This document shows, in pieces, positions 34,796 through 47,000 of a stretch of 64,000 nucleotides of DNA (the stretch's first letter is position 1; every line of letters starts with the position of its first letter). The stretch is from Spisula solida (taxonomy: Eukaryota > Mollusca > Bivalvia > Venerida > Mactridae). The position numbers were made by a program, and so were the translations under genes. A model generated the notes under the pieces. It saw nothing but the letters and a program-made list of their open reading frames with translations. It had not been told where the DNA came from and did no database searches. The stretch lies in contig OX365948.1 in assembly GCA_947247005.1 (NCBI GenBank), forward strand, positions 53,241,401 through 53,305,400, in the 5' to 3' direction.

Positions 34796-34947
34796 TATAA
34801 CAATTTCCATAATGATATTTGAGAAAGGAGAAAGATTTGCTGTTGTCTGGCCTGAATGGTAAAATTGACGATGCAGTAATTATTACGCACACAGAAAAAC
34901 GCGCGTTCTGACGAAAACAAAAATAAAATATTCTAAAATATATAAAA
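34796..34947 (+). promoter_or_regulatory. Probable DNAJC9 promoter and 5' leader
   Basis: The 152 bp between the mobile element and the ATG contain the only CpG-dense spot ('aaaacgcgcgttctgacg', about 34903-34920), followed by an A-rich leader 'aaaatatataaaaatg'. No confident TATA or initiator was called. By position it must contain the core promoter if transcription starts near the ATG. Confidence 0.4.
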
Positions 34948-35041
34948 ATGCCAAGCTTATTGGAATCGTGCAGACAGCATTTCGGTACAGATAAGTTGTA
35001 CGATGTTCTTGGTTTAAAGAAAACTGCCACTGATGCTGAAG
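34948..35041 (+). CDS. DNAJC9: DNAJC9 exon 1: N-terminus and start of J domain
   Basis: 31 codons plus one base; donor 'gtaatt'. Ends within helix II of the J domain: the split Val codon is completed by exon 2, giving [11 protein letters not shown]. Confidence 0.95.
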
Positions 35042-38000
35042 GTAATTTCTGTTATTTTTATAGCCATTGTCATATGATTTCGCGACCTCTGTCTGAACGT
35101 TGTGAAATTTTCGTCGTCTATCTTGTTAATTTGTATCCATTCTGTGCAAATGAAACGAATACTGTTCGAAAAATATATCTTGACGCAATCTTTACATATT
35201 CATAGCATTTATTGGTGATCGTCCAGGAAAAGGGGTGCTTTTGGGCTCAAACCAATGCCCCCCTCTCCCCTGCTTATTCAAACCAACATGACGCATAAAG
35301 TATCACACTGTCAGGGATGTAGGCAGGCTTAAATGGATACTACCCACACAAGCCTTGAAATGGGTGCTAAGGATGGGTGTTGCCTCGTGATGTTTGTAGA
35401 TTATGGATTACATAGAAAATAGAACTTAGTCTTATATGGTATCGTCTGCACCACAGGCCCTCGATGCGATGTTATGGTCCGGAAAATAAATATTACTCTA
35501 TCTTCTACAAGGTGACTAACAGGGACCGGAATTCTCCGAGGGTAGGGAATACAATCATGTCCATAAATCCATCATTTATTCACCGATCGTATCAATCTTG
35601 GTGTCAATGGTGAGAGGAATGATTGTTCTTTAAGGAAAAATCACTGTCATAACATATATTTACACACACGAGAAATATCCGAACGCAAACAGTCACAAGA
35701 CTTTCCGAAAAGATATGATTGCATAAATTCTCAGATTGTTCAACTATCGACGATATCGTAATGATTGAACAAATTCCTTCGGCAGATCGTTCCAGTAAAC
35801 ATAATAGAATAATGCGGTACCCTTAAAGTTTCGATAAATAGATTAAATGTAACAAATCGAACCTTTTTTTCTTCACAATACGTTTTCAATTGTTCGTAAA
35901 CATCCATGACCGACCAACGCGCATGCGCACGGAATTATCTAAGACTACGTCTCATTAGTCAGCGACAGACACACCTCCGTCGGTGCTCGTCGCAGACCAA
36001 TGAAAGGACGTCTTACAAAACTTCGTGAGCATGCGCATTGCAGCCATGGCCGTTGAAAGCGAAACTACAGCAAAGAACGTGAAGAAAAAGGTTCGATTTG
36101 TTACATTTAATCTATTTATCGACACTTTAAGGGTACCGCATTATTCTATTATGTTTACTGGAACGATCTGCCGAAGGAATTTGTTCAATCATTACGATAT
36201 CGTCGATAGTTGAACAATCTGAGAATTTATGCAATCATATCTTTTCGGAAAGTCTTGTGACTGTTTGCGTTCAGATATTTCTTGCTGTGTGTAAATATAT
36301 GTTATGACAGTGATTTTTCCTTAAAGAACAATCATTCCTCTCACCATTGACACCAAGATTGATACGATCGGTGAATAAATGATGGATTTATGGACATGAT
36401 TGTATTCCCTACCCTCGGAGAATTCTGGTCCCTGTCACCTTGTAGAAGATAGAGTAATATTTATTTTCCGGACCATAACATCGCATCGAGGGCCTGTGGT
36501 CTGCACCTGACATGTTGAAGGGTATAAATGGCAATGTTTGTACAGACCTTGAAAAGTCCTTGAAATTACTTTAAACCATGAAAAGTACTCGGAATTAAGT
36601 GCTGCATTAAGGACATGGAGTATGATCTATAGTGGGTGAGTGCATGCTTTTTTCAAATGCATTTAATGCTTCAAATTGATATTTGATGGGTTCAGTAAAC
36701 ATAGCATTATGGTGCACTACATAATTTCATAAACGTTTGAAGTGAAACAAAAAATAAATATTCATAAAGGGAATTTATTGAAGTATGACAGCATTTTCAT
36801 TGTAAATCTTGCTCGTTCGCAAACACAAAACTGCCCTAGGGTACTTGCTAAAATGTATATCATTCTTACAATATAACTCTAGGGAACAAACTGTTACTTA
36901 GTTTACGACTGAAAAATGTATACTTACAAAGATATTCAAGAAACATTGCCATTTTTCTACTTTAGGTTTGCAAGGTCATTGATGATGATGATCATTGATT
37001 TTTTTGCATGATACAAGTTCATGAATTTGTTTCATAATTATTTCTTTGTAAGAGTTTGTTCCTTATACTATTGGCTATGTCTCTGACAACAAACTTTGAC
37101 TCTTAATGCCATGTTGAGTTTGTTTGTGAACGAGTAAGATTTGCAATAAAAATAATGTCATGCTTCAATAAATTCACTTAATCAATATTTATTTTAGCTT
37201 GAACTTCCAGAGTACATGTAGTGCATCATAATACAATGCTTATTTTATTCAACAACTTTAATTTGAAGACAAAAAATGCTTTTTAACAAAACTTGCACTA
37301 TCTCACTAAAGATTAGACTCTCCTGCTACTGCCTTAAAAAAAATGCCTAAAAGATTCTTAGATTTAACTAAAAATCCTTTAATTCAGACAAACAGCCTTG
37401 AATATTCATAAAGTGTATGGATGTTGTCAAAATGATACATTGTCATTTGTCTGCATAAAAAATGAAACTGCCAGTTAAAAATATGTGAATATATTGGTGG
37501 AAGAGTGAGACATGTGCTAAGGCCTGAAAAAAAAAGATGTTTATTTCCGGTTACCTGACCAACCGTATATTTAACCGCCGACTAGAAAGTTTTTATGTAC
37601 GAAAATCGTACAGTCAGAAATTAAAAAGCAAGCCTTTCTACCCCCTGCCATGCCCACCCTGGCGCTGTAAACAGTGATAAAGCAACAACACTAGCTCACT
37701 ACCAGTATGCTGACTTGAGTTATCTGTGCAGCCTTCTATTGCCACGCCCTATTAAAAATTATGCCATTGAGTCCCATTGTTCTCCTGCGCCTTTAATTTG
37801 AAGAAGATCAAGGGCAGTGTGCTTTCTCATGATGTATGCCTCGAATCCAGAAGCAGCCAACACGTTTGGACTAATTAAGCAAACAACATCATGGCTGTAT
37901 GATGATACTACAATAAGGGGAGGCTAATTCTACTCGTGTGTGCAGACCATAAGCTGGATTTGTCTTCCTTCAACTGAAAAGAAATGGGCCAGTGTTTTTT

Positions 38001-41000
38001 TCCGGTGTAGGGGGGAATTGTGCTGTAACCACTGAAATAGGGGGAGAATTATAATGACACTAGAAAAGCGATTGTTTTTCTTAAAAGTGTTACCGAAAAA
38101 AAGTAAATTATTGAAATACACAACTACGTTTACCTTGCCAGTCAATGAGTCATACATTATGTACAAGAAAGGATAAAAATGGTGGGCATACATATTTTCC
38201 CAAGAAATAAAGGGGAAATAGGGGATTAAAACATAATTTACAGAGAGAGAAATGGGGCTGAATTTCAACTCCAAAAACAACATAAAAAACACCGCAGGCG
38301 TAACCTTACTGTTTTTTCTTGCCAAAGATATAATTTCAGGGATTTGTTGATATAAATTTTCAACATTTTTATGGCATCAACAGTTTTCAAGAAACATTTA
38401 TTAGTCCCCCGCCACAAAGTGGGAGGGGATTATAGGAATGGTCTCTGTGCGTCCGTGTGTCTACTACAAAATCTGGTCTGCTTTTTAATGCCTGGGCCAA
38501 ATTGTATGAAGCTCATAGCAAATGTGTAACTAATAAAGATGACATGCAGAACCCACATTCCAACCATGCCGGCTGAAGGTCAAGATCACAGTTCAAGGTC
38601 AAAGGTTTGAATCTTGCATTTTGTGTTCGCTCCATAACTTTTAACGTCTGGGCTGAATAGCATGAAACTCATAGCAAATGTGTAACTAATAAAGACAATG
38701 TGCTGAAGACAATATAATGAAGGTGAATCGGGAACTCATGTTTCTACCTTGTGGGGCAAGGTTTACAGTTCAAGATCAAAGGTTTGAGCATCACAATTTA
38801 TGTCCTTTCTATACATTTTTAATGCCTGGGCCGAATTGCACAAACATTATAATAAATTTGTTACACACAAAGGCAACCTGCAGAACCATGTTTCAACCAA
38901 GCTGGCGGGAATACAGTTAAGGTCACAGTTCACTGTACAATTTACATTTATGCGGCGGGGGGTTATAGCGGTCTTCTGTACTGCCTTGTTTTTTTTACGG
39001 AGACTAAAATAAGTTGTTTGTTTTTCAGTGCCAATTTGTGACTTTCCCATCAGGTCATTCACCCAAATTTTTTTATTCAAGTCTGAAAAAAAGGCTCGTT
39101 GGCCGGTTAATGTATCTAAGAATTTATTTGCATTATAACTCAGTGAATCAGTATGCCAAAACCATCCTCTTTTTCAGTAAAAAAGGGCTACCATAAGTTG
39201 TCATTAAAGGTGCATCCAGACCGAGTCACATCAGAAGAAAAAAAGACCGCTACAGAGAAATTCCAGACGTTAGGAAAGATTTATTGTGTCCTGTCAAACA
39301 AAGAGAAACGAGCGGTGTATGATGAGACAGGTAAACCCTAGTATCTTTGTGCTATACAGTGATTTTTTTCGCTTCTTTGGGAAAGGGTCCGGGTCCGTTC
39401 AGATTGGGAATTTTCGCGTTGTGACAACTTGAAATTGGGAATTTTCATGAAGCAGAAAGGCCAAATAAAACAGAAAAAGAGATTACATGTGACTGTTTAC
39501 TGGTTTCTGTAAACTTTTATGCTTGACCTCTTGTCAAAAATGTTCATAACTTCGTCATTTTATGTCCGATTTTGAATTTTTTTTTAAATGTCCATTGGGA
39601 ATTTCTCCCTTCAAATTTTGGAAAATTATTGCCTTTTTATGCCCCCGTATCGATAGATCGGGAGGCATATAGTGATTCACCTGTCCGTCCGTCCGTCCGT
39701 CCGTCCGTCCTGGTTAACCCAAATTGACCGTTTCTTCTAGCATCTTTATGGCTTGCTACAAAGCTTCCAAACTTGCATGGATGTTGTATATGAACACTCT
39801 CCACACACCTGTATCATCTGACCCCATTTTGACCTTCACCTTGACCTAATTTTGGACTTAGACTTATTTATGGACAAGGCTTCCACAGGGGGCATAAGCG
39901 TTTATTGAACGCAGTCTTGTTCTAATTGGGAAGGTACCGTTTACCGGTAGCAAACAAAGAAGGAAAAAATCACTGCTATAGAAGAGATCAACGTATTCAT
40001 ATGCAAAATGCCCACCGGCAATCTATTGGATGAATGAACAATAAAAACCTGCCATTCACCAATAGCTAGCTGGTGGAATGAATGCCTTTGTATACAAACA
40101 TGATCTCTCCTATAGCAAGAGTTTCATTATTATCCCTTACAGGGGTGTAGAAATGTTTTCATGTTTCCAGTTAATCTTCAAAAGTAGGTGGTTTGTTTGA
40201 AATTTCACTCAAAGTAACAAAGAAGAAAATGGCAAAAAGTTGCCGGCAAGCACATTCAAATAGCCAGTGAATTTTGCCGCCTACCAGCTCATTTCTACAC
40301 CCTTGTCCTTAAAGTGATCCTTTTACCTTTGAAATTTCCAAAAGGCTCTATTTTGACCCTCTGGATTTATACTGATGGGTCAATTTTCCTTTAAATTTAG
40401 TATTTGACTAGTGTAACCCCTGCACTCGGCTGATTTTTATGTACAGTTCTCAACATAGGTCTCAAATATATTTGATATGGGGAGACACATATTGATTTTG
40501 TGCTGGTTGGATGGATGCCGCAAAGTTTGTCCGCACTTGTTCTCCTTATAACTATTGGGTCGGATTTCAATGAAACTTCACAGGAACACTTTGTATCAGA
40601 ACAAGTTGTGCATATTGTCAGGAGTTATAATAGGTCAGTCGATGAGTTGTGCTGTAGTTATGGCCCTTTCTTATATTAATTACATAAATATGTGCATAGG
40701 AAAATATAACCAGAAGCTCCAGTTGATGACTGGCTTTTATCGGATAAAATTTTTAATGTGGCTGTCAGACAAATTGTCGTTCGAAAATCAAATATTTATT
40801 AAAAATGCAATTGAAAGCTTAGTTTTTAAAAGACTTACCCTAATTGAATCATAAAGTATCATACATTGTATTTATTGTCTTCAAAAGATATTTAAATCTC
40901 TATAAATTATGTTGTACAAATAATTGCACAAATTCTTTATTAGATCTAGCTACATTATAGCTTTTCTTGATGTATGTAAATTAAATTATCTTAACTTGTA

Positions 41001-44000
41001 TAATCTGATATGTTTGTCTGAACCTACGTCTGAGTGTTCATTCTGGACTTGAAAGTCTGAACAATTTAATGCTAGTAGAAAGTGGCCTAGAAATTGAATT
41101 TTGGAAAAAAAATATCAAAGGAGGACCTAAGGCAGGATTTTGGCAATCGGTCAAATTGTATTATATATTTTATGCCCCACATCTTTGATGGGGGGGGTAT
41201 ATTGCTCAGGCCTCAATTAATCCACTTGTCCGCTCATCCTGCACAATATCTTCCTTCTTTATTTATATAGCAGGACAAGTAAGATTTTGGGGTTTTCTTC
41301 TTTGCCTATATTGCAGGACGAGTGCTTTTAAAAATATTTGTTGAGGCCTGTTGCTTTGCACATGTGGGTCGGTCTGTTAGTTGGTCGGTCAGGAGACCAA
41401 ATGGTTTCTGTTCAATAACTGAAAAACGCTTTGCCCAAGGATCTTCAAACTTTAGATGGAGGTTGTTCACCAACAGAAGAAGACCCCTATTGACTTTGAG
41501 GTTAGTAGGTCAAAGGTCACTGTGACCTTTACCATTTCTGACTATTAGGCTGCCATTGGGGCATACTGTATTCCTAGAAATGGTTTCGCGCATTTTAAGT
41601 TAGCGACTTTCGCGGGAGGTATCATTTCGCGAAGTTTAATAGCCGCGAAAATGTTCCCTCCAACGAATCCGCGAACGTTTCTAGCTTCTTCATACTAAAC
41701 ATGCTAAAATCGCAAAACATTAGAAGAAGGATAATTGTACTTGCGCATACATGACGTGGGAACTTCTCTCAATAAATCCATATTTATAAAATCTAAGAAC
41801 AATTGCGCTAATTTTCTCAATATAAACATCAATTTCGATCCTCTAAGAATCGTGCATATTGTAGCTTGTGTAGACATAAACACTGCTATGACGTAGCGTG
41901 TAATGTGCTCAATGTAAACAAGCACAGGGGTACATGGTTGGGGTGTTAATGAATCAGTTTACTTCTACGTATAATGTTTGTTTTTATCACGATTAAAGTC
42001 AATGTATTCCTGTACAGGTATTCACACTAATCATTTCTCATTTATTTGTTAAACATGTATGTTTGGTGGTTAATTCATAATTGTAACTATTTACCGGTTT
42101 ATGTTGATAACACCTAGTGAAAACACTTTATGAAATCCTTTGTTATAAAGAGATTAATTGATCATCATAATTGTTATCAGGTCAGCTAAGGTCACAATCA
42201 ATTGACTTTGATTTGTGTATACACGGATGGTGCTTACAAACAGTCCTATTGAAATTGCAATATGTGTCAAACAAACCTTTATGCCGTAGCGACTTTAGTT
42301 TCGCGGAATTCGCGGGCGTTATGATTCCGTGAAAATTTGTAGCCGCGAATATGCCGACGGTATGAAAAACGCGAAATATTGTATCCGCGAAAGTATCTAG
42401 GAATACAGTAGTAGAACCCCTGGTGTATGAAACATTGATTGACCAGCAGGGCTCGACACTTACACTGGTCCTCTGGTACGAGACCAGTGAAAATCCAGAA
42501 GGACCAGTGAAAATTCTGGAGGACCAGTAACTGTCCTATTTACAAATTGGGCGCTTTTGCCCTGTCGAACCAGTGGCCAAAATAGTTAAGTGTCTAGGCC
42601 TGACCAGCTGAGATTATGTTATTTATGTTGTTAATACAGGTGAAGTAGATGAGGAAGATGATGCTATACCTCAGGATAGAGACTGGACTGCATACTGGAG
42701 GCTTCTGTTCAGAAAAGTTACCACAGATGATATCAAAGACTTTGAGAAAACTTATAAAGGTAATACAGTGTAACCTCTCCAGAGCGGCCCTACTAAGAGA
42801 AATAGCTTTTCTTAATCATCATAATCATTTTGTTCCATAAGTAACAATTTATCAGTAATATTACCTTTCCTGAGCAACAATCTCTGTTCAACGACCAAAT
42901 TTTGTGTTTAACCATAGGGTAATGCTCTGCAGATGTAATACCGTAAAGTGTCATTTGCACAACAGATTATACTGTTCCTTGCTTCTCAAATTGCTGGCTT
43001 AGAACCAGACTCATACATATTTGAAATCAATGCCACATGGCGCTTATTATGAGCCTATTTTCATGAAAATCGGAAGAGTTCATGTTGACCAAACTGAAGT
43101 TGTAAAAGCTTGTTAGTCCCCTTCCGGTTTTTGACCGGAGGGGACTATAGGTTTGCCCTCCGTCCGTCCGTCAGTCAGTCCGCGCCCACAAACGGGTACT
43201 TAGGTGGCTACTTTCTATGGACAAACCAGTTGAAAATAGTGAAAACGAAAGTAGAATTGGCTCTTACGTGGCTAAAATTTTCTTTTATGTGGCTACAATT
43301 AGACACATAATACCCTTCATTCTGTATTGTAGCCACATAAATACCGTTTTGTTAGATCGTTCGTCCGTCCGTCAAACAATCTGGATCCTGACATAACTCA
43401 AACAGTTTCCAAGCTAGGTTTATGAAACTTGGTATGTGGATAGGGGGCAATAAGGGGATTATGCACGTCTAAAAATATTTTGATTCTGACAAAAATTGTG
43501 GTTGCTATGGCAACAGAAACATTGAAAATGGCCTCAAACCGGTAGGGGACTTCTGTATTGCTTGCAATTCTTAATTACTTGTTTTTCCATACATTATAAG
43601 TAAGGAGTAGTTCTTATTCTAAGCCAGTGAAATATGTCTTAAACAGTTTGCTAGTTAGATGATTATATAGAGGTACACATTAAAATTATGTGATAATTTG
43701 AATCAATGAGCTGATTTATGCAAAATTCCAATCTATACCTACCTACCCAACCCCACAGTGTATAAACGGGTCAACTTCTGGTTATCATAATTAGTCATAC
43801 ACATTGAATTTATAGTCTCACAATAAGTCATACATTGACTGGAAATCACTGATGCTTTTGCTCGCAATAAGTTATTAAAGTTGAATTGTATAGTCTCCCA
43901 ATAAGTCATACAGTGACTGGAAATCACTGATGCTTTTGCTCGCAATAAGTTATTAAAGTTGAATTGTATAGTCTCCCAATAAGTCATACATTGACTGGAA

Positions 44001-47000
44001 ATCACTGATGCTTTTGCTCGCAATAAGTTATTAAAGTTGAATTGTATAGTCTCCCAATAAGTCATACAGTGACTGGAAATCACTGATGCTTTTGCTCGTC
44101 ATAAGTTATTAAAGTTGAATTGTATAGTCTCCCAATAAGTCATACAGTGATAAGGTTTATATATGCTGTGGACTGTAAACAAACAATATTTTATTTTTGG
44201 CCTTGTTATTCTACTTAGATCTGATCCATGTATTACCTTAATCATTAAGTTAATGGCCTATTACAGTATTAAATGATTGCAGCATACTTCTGTTTTGATT
44301 GATCTGGTGTCATGAATACAAATTATGCACTGAATTTTAAAACACAATTCTTACTGGCTAGCCACCTGAAACATGCAAGTGTCAATGGCATGTGCGATAT
44401 TATTTAGTTATAAGTTTGAATTATCCATGCATTGAATGCATAGGTCTAGATTCTGTTATGTTACGTATCAATAAAGTAGGGATATGTTAAAATGACTTGT
44501 TAAATGTAGTAAAACACAATGATATATTATTCATATTAACACTTTACAGTAATTTCTGATATGACCTTGTCATTTGTTTTGAAAGCATGCATATACGCAG
44601 TTGCAGACAACTAAAGTAATAAATTTTGAACAAACTGCGACTGCTATTATGAACCAATTTGCTGTTAAAACCACCTCTTTGCCTTAGGCCAGAGTTCTTT
44701 TATTTTTCGTTACTCAGACCCTCCTGCCCAATTTTTTGGCATTTTCAAAAAAAAAAAAATTGAAAAACTGGGGGGAAAAAATTTGATGATAAATGGACCA
44801 TTATTTCATTATTTTGTTAATAATAAGTTTTATTACATTAGTGTTTCACTGCAGTGTACTAGTCTTAAGGATAAAATGGCTGTTTTCTTCAAAAATAACA
44901 CTGTGACAGTTGCTGAGTGTTGATTGCTTTAAATCAGACCGTCATTCAATGACTATTCTACCACCAACAGCTTGTGGAAGCTATATTTTGGAGTTTTTAT
45001 TTTTATTTTTTTCCCTCCTCCTGTAGACTTTTTTCTGAAAAATGTCTGAGTAACAAAAAATTAAAAAACTCGGGCCTTATTATGTCTCCCACATACATGT
45101 AAGAGGGGAAACAAATTGTATTGTGCTTGATATCTGTCTGGGCAAATTTTACAAAGTTTGACTGTGCTTCTTCTCCTTAACCATTGGTCAGATTTCAATG
45201 AAACTTCACATGAATACTTAGTACCAGGCCTAGTTGGGCATATTGTAAGGAATTTTTTGTCGGATGATTTTTGCCAGAGTTGTGACCCTTTGTGAGAGAC
45301 ATATGTTTTTTGTGACAAAAATTTCTTCTAGTAAGTTGTATTTACAACATTCACTAGGCCGAACTTAAAATATTCTTTGTTCCCCTTTCCAGACCTGAGC
45401 AGATGTAGAATTGTTTCAGAATGTTAGTCTTTGGTAAAGACAAACAAATCAAGTAATAACTCTAGTATAATTGAATATTTTCTAACAGGTTCCAAGGAAG
45501 AATTGGAAGATTTAAAGACAGCTTATGTTGAATTTCAAGGTGATGTGGAAGAGATACTGAACAATGTTATGTGTTCAACTGTTGACGATGAACCAAGATT
45601 TACCAAAATTATCAAAGATTGGATTAAATCCAAAGAAGTTCCTACATTTACCAAATTTACAAAAGAATCAAAGAAAACAAAAGAAACTAGGAAAAGAAAG
45701 GTAAAAGATTGACATAATTTTTATGTGTAGATGTTCAGCTTCATAGCCTATCAATATCATCTTAGAATAAATGGGTGCCATCATGAAAAAAGGGAGGCTC
45801 GGACATTTTTTCCCACTTATAGTTAGAAATACAGGAAAGTGATGAATACTGAAAAAACGACACAAAAATATTTTTGTTGGGTTGTATCATATTATGGGTG
45901 TCTTGTAACACATCAAAAAACTAGTGCCATATTAGTGCAGAAAATATAAGTCTTTTAGGGCTGAAAACAAAGGAAAACTTCTTGAAATGTGACTGCCAAC
46001 GTTGTGACGAGATTTTATGCATGTACAGTGAATTGATAAGAATTTGTTCAAATTCTGTAAAATAAAATTTGTTAATCTGACAAATATTTTCCACAAAAAT
46101 TCAATAAAACATGTGCTGTCCCTTTTCTAGTAACGGCGCCCAGATGTTCTAGTCTAGCACGACTTCAACAGGGTTCTTTGTAGGATTTTTAAAATAGGAA
46201 GTCCAAACCCTTGCTTTTTAAAAAAAATTGGGGGTCCTTCAATGCAATTTAAAGAAAATTAGCAAAAAAATAGAAGTCCCTGGTAAAAAATAGGAGGCTA
46301 AATTTCACAAAAAGGAGTCCATAAAGAACAATGCTTAATTTTGTTAATAATCAATATCACTTTAAAATTTTTTACAAAAAATAGGGAGTCTCGGGTAAAA
46401 AATATAAGGCCAAACGGCTGAAAGGAGTATATAGATAATCTTTGTTAAGTAGTACTTTGGCTCAAGTTTGTCTATAATATCAATTTTCGGTGAAAGTATT
46501 AACAATAATTTGGCAAACATGATTAGGACAACTGCCCAAATAAATATTGATAAAACTGACATGATTTGTGTCAAATAAAAATGTAGACAAAAAGCTTAGC
46601 GTTCCATTATATCATAGCAAGTCCCATCTCAAATTGTAGGCTAAATGTAATCTAGTATTGTTATCATGTATGCATGAGTTGTGTCCCTTTAGCAGGGGTC
46701 CTACGATTCCTGAATAATCCGGAAATCCCGATTTGCAACACTAGAAAGAATGAACATTTCTGCTGACAAAAAAAGTTATTTGATGACATACAATGTAGTT
46801 CAAAGAATTGACAAAGTTAGGGTAATTTGAAGTTTCATAAGCTAAATTTTAACCATAGAGCATAGGATGTGTGCTAATGGCACCTGGCAGTGATTTTTTT
46901 CGCTTCTTTGGGAAAGGGTCCGGGTCCGTTCAGATTGGGAATTTTCGCGTCATGACAACTTGAAATTGGGAATTTTCATGAAGCAGAAAGGCCAAATAAA

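Larger units (their letters stand above)
35451..36499. mobile_element. 1,049-bp element with ~425-bp terminal inverted repeats and 6-bp TSD
   Basis: Left arm 35451-35876 and right arm 36079-36499 are inverted copies with only a few mismatches and one small indel. Outer ends are 'ccacaggccctcgatgcgat' and its complement. TCTGCA flanks it at 35445-35450 and 36500-36505. The 202-bp spacer is GC-richer, with GCGCATGCGC-type and CCAAT-type motifs, and ATG-initiated ORFs leave it in both directions. There is no transposase, so it would be non-autonomous. The superfamily is not identified. Confidence 0.9.
35042..39177 (+). other. DNAJC9 intron 1
   Basis: 4.1 kb. Contains the long inverted-repeat element 35451-36499 and the element 38401-38988. 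The stretch 36510-38400 shows no recognisable feature on either strand; a 131-codon minus ORF at 37930-38325 resembles nothing I know. Confidence 0.45.

Noticed and set aside
37930..38325. 131-codon minus-strand ORF in DNAJC9 intron 1
   Set aside because: No recognisable domain, AT-rich codon content like its surroundings, and no splice or transcript evidence.
43739..44083. 114-codon minus-strand ORF with 26-residue repeats
   Set aside because: It comes from a 78-bp satellite whose length is a multiple of three. Other arrays of the same family are not open.
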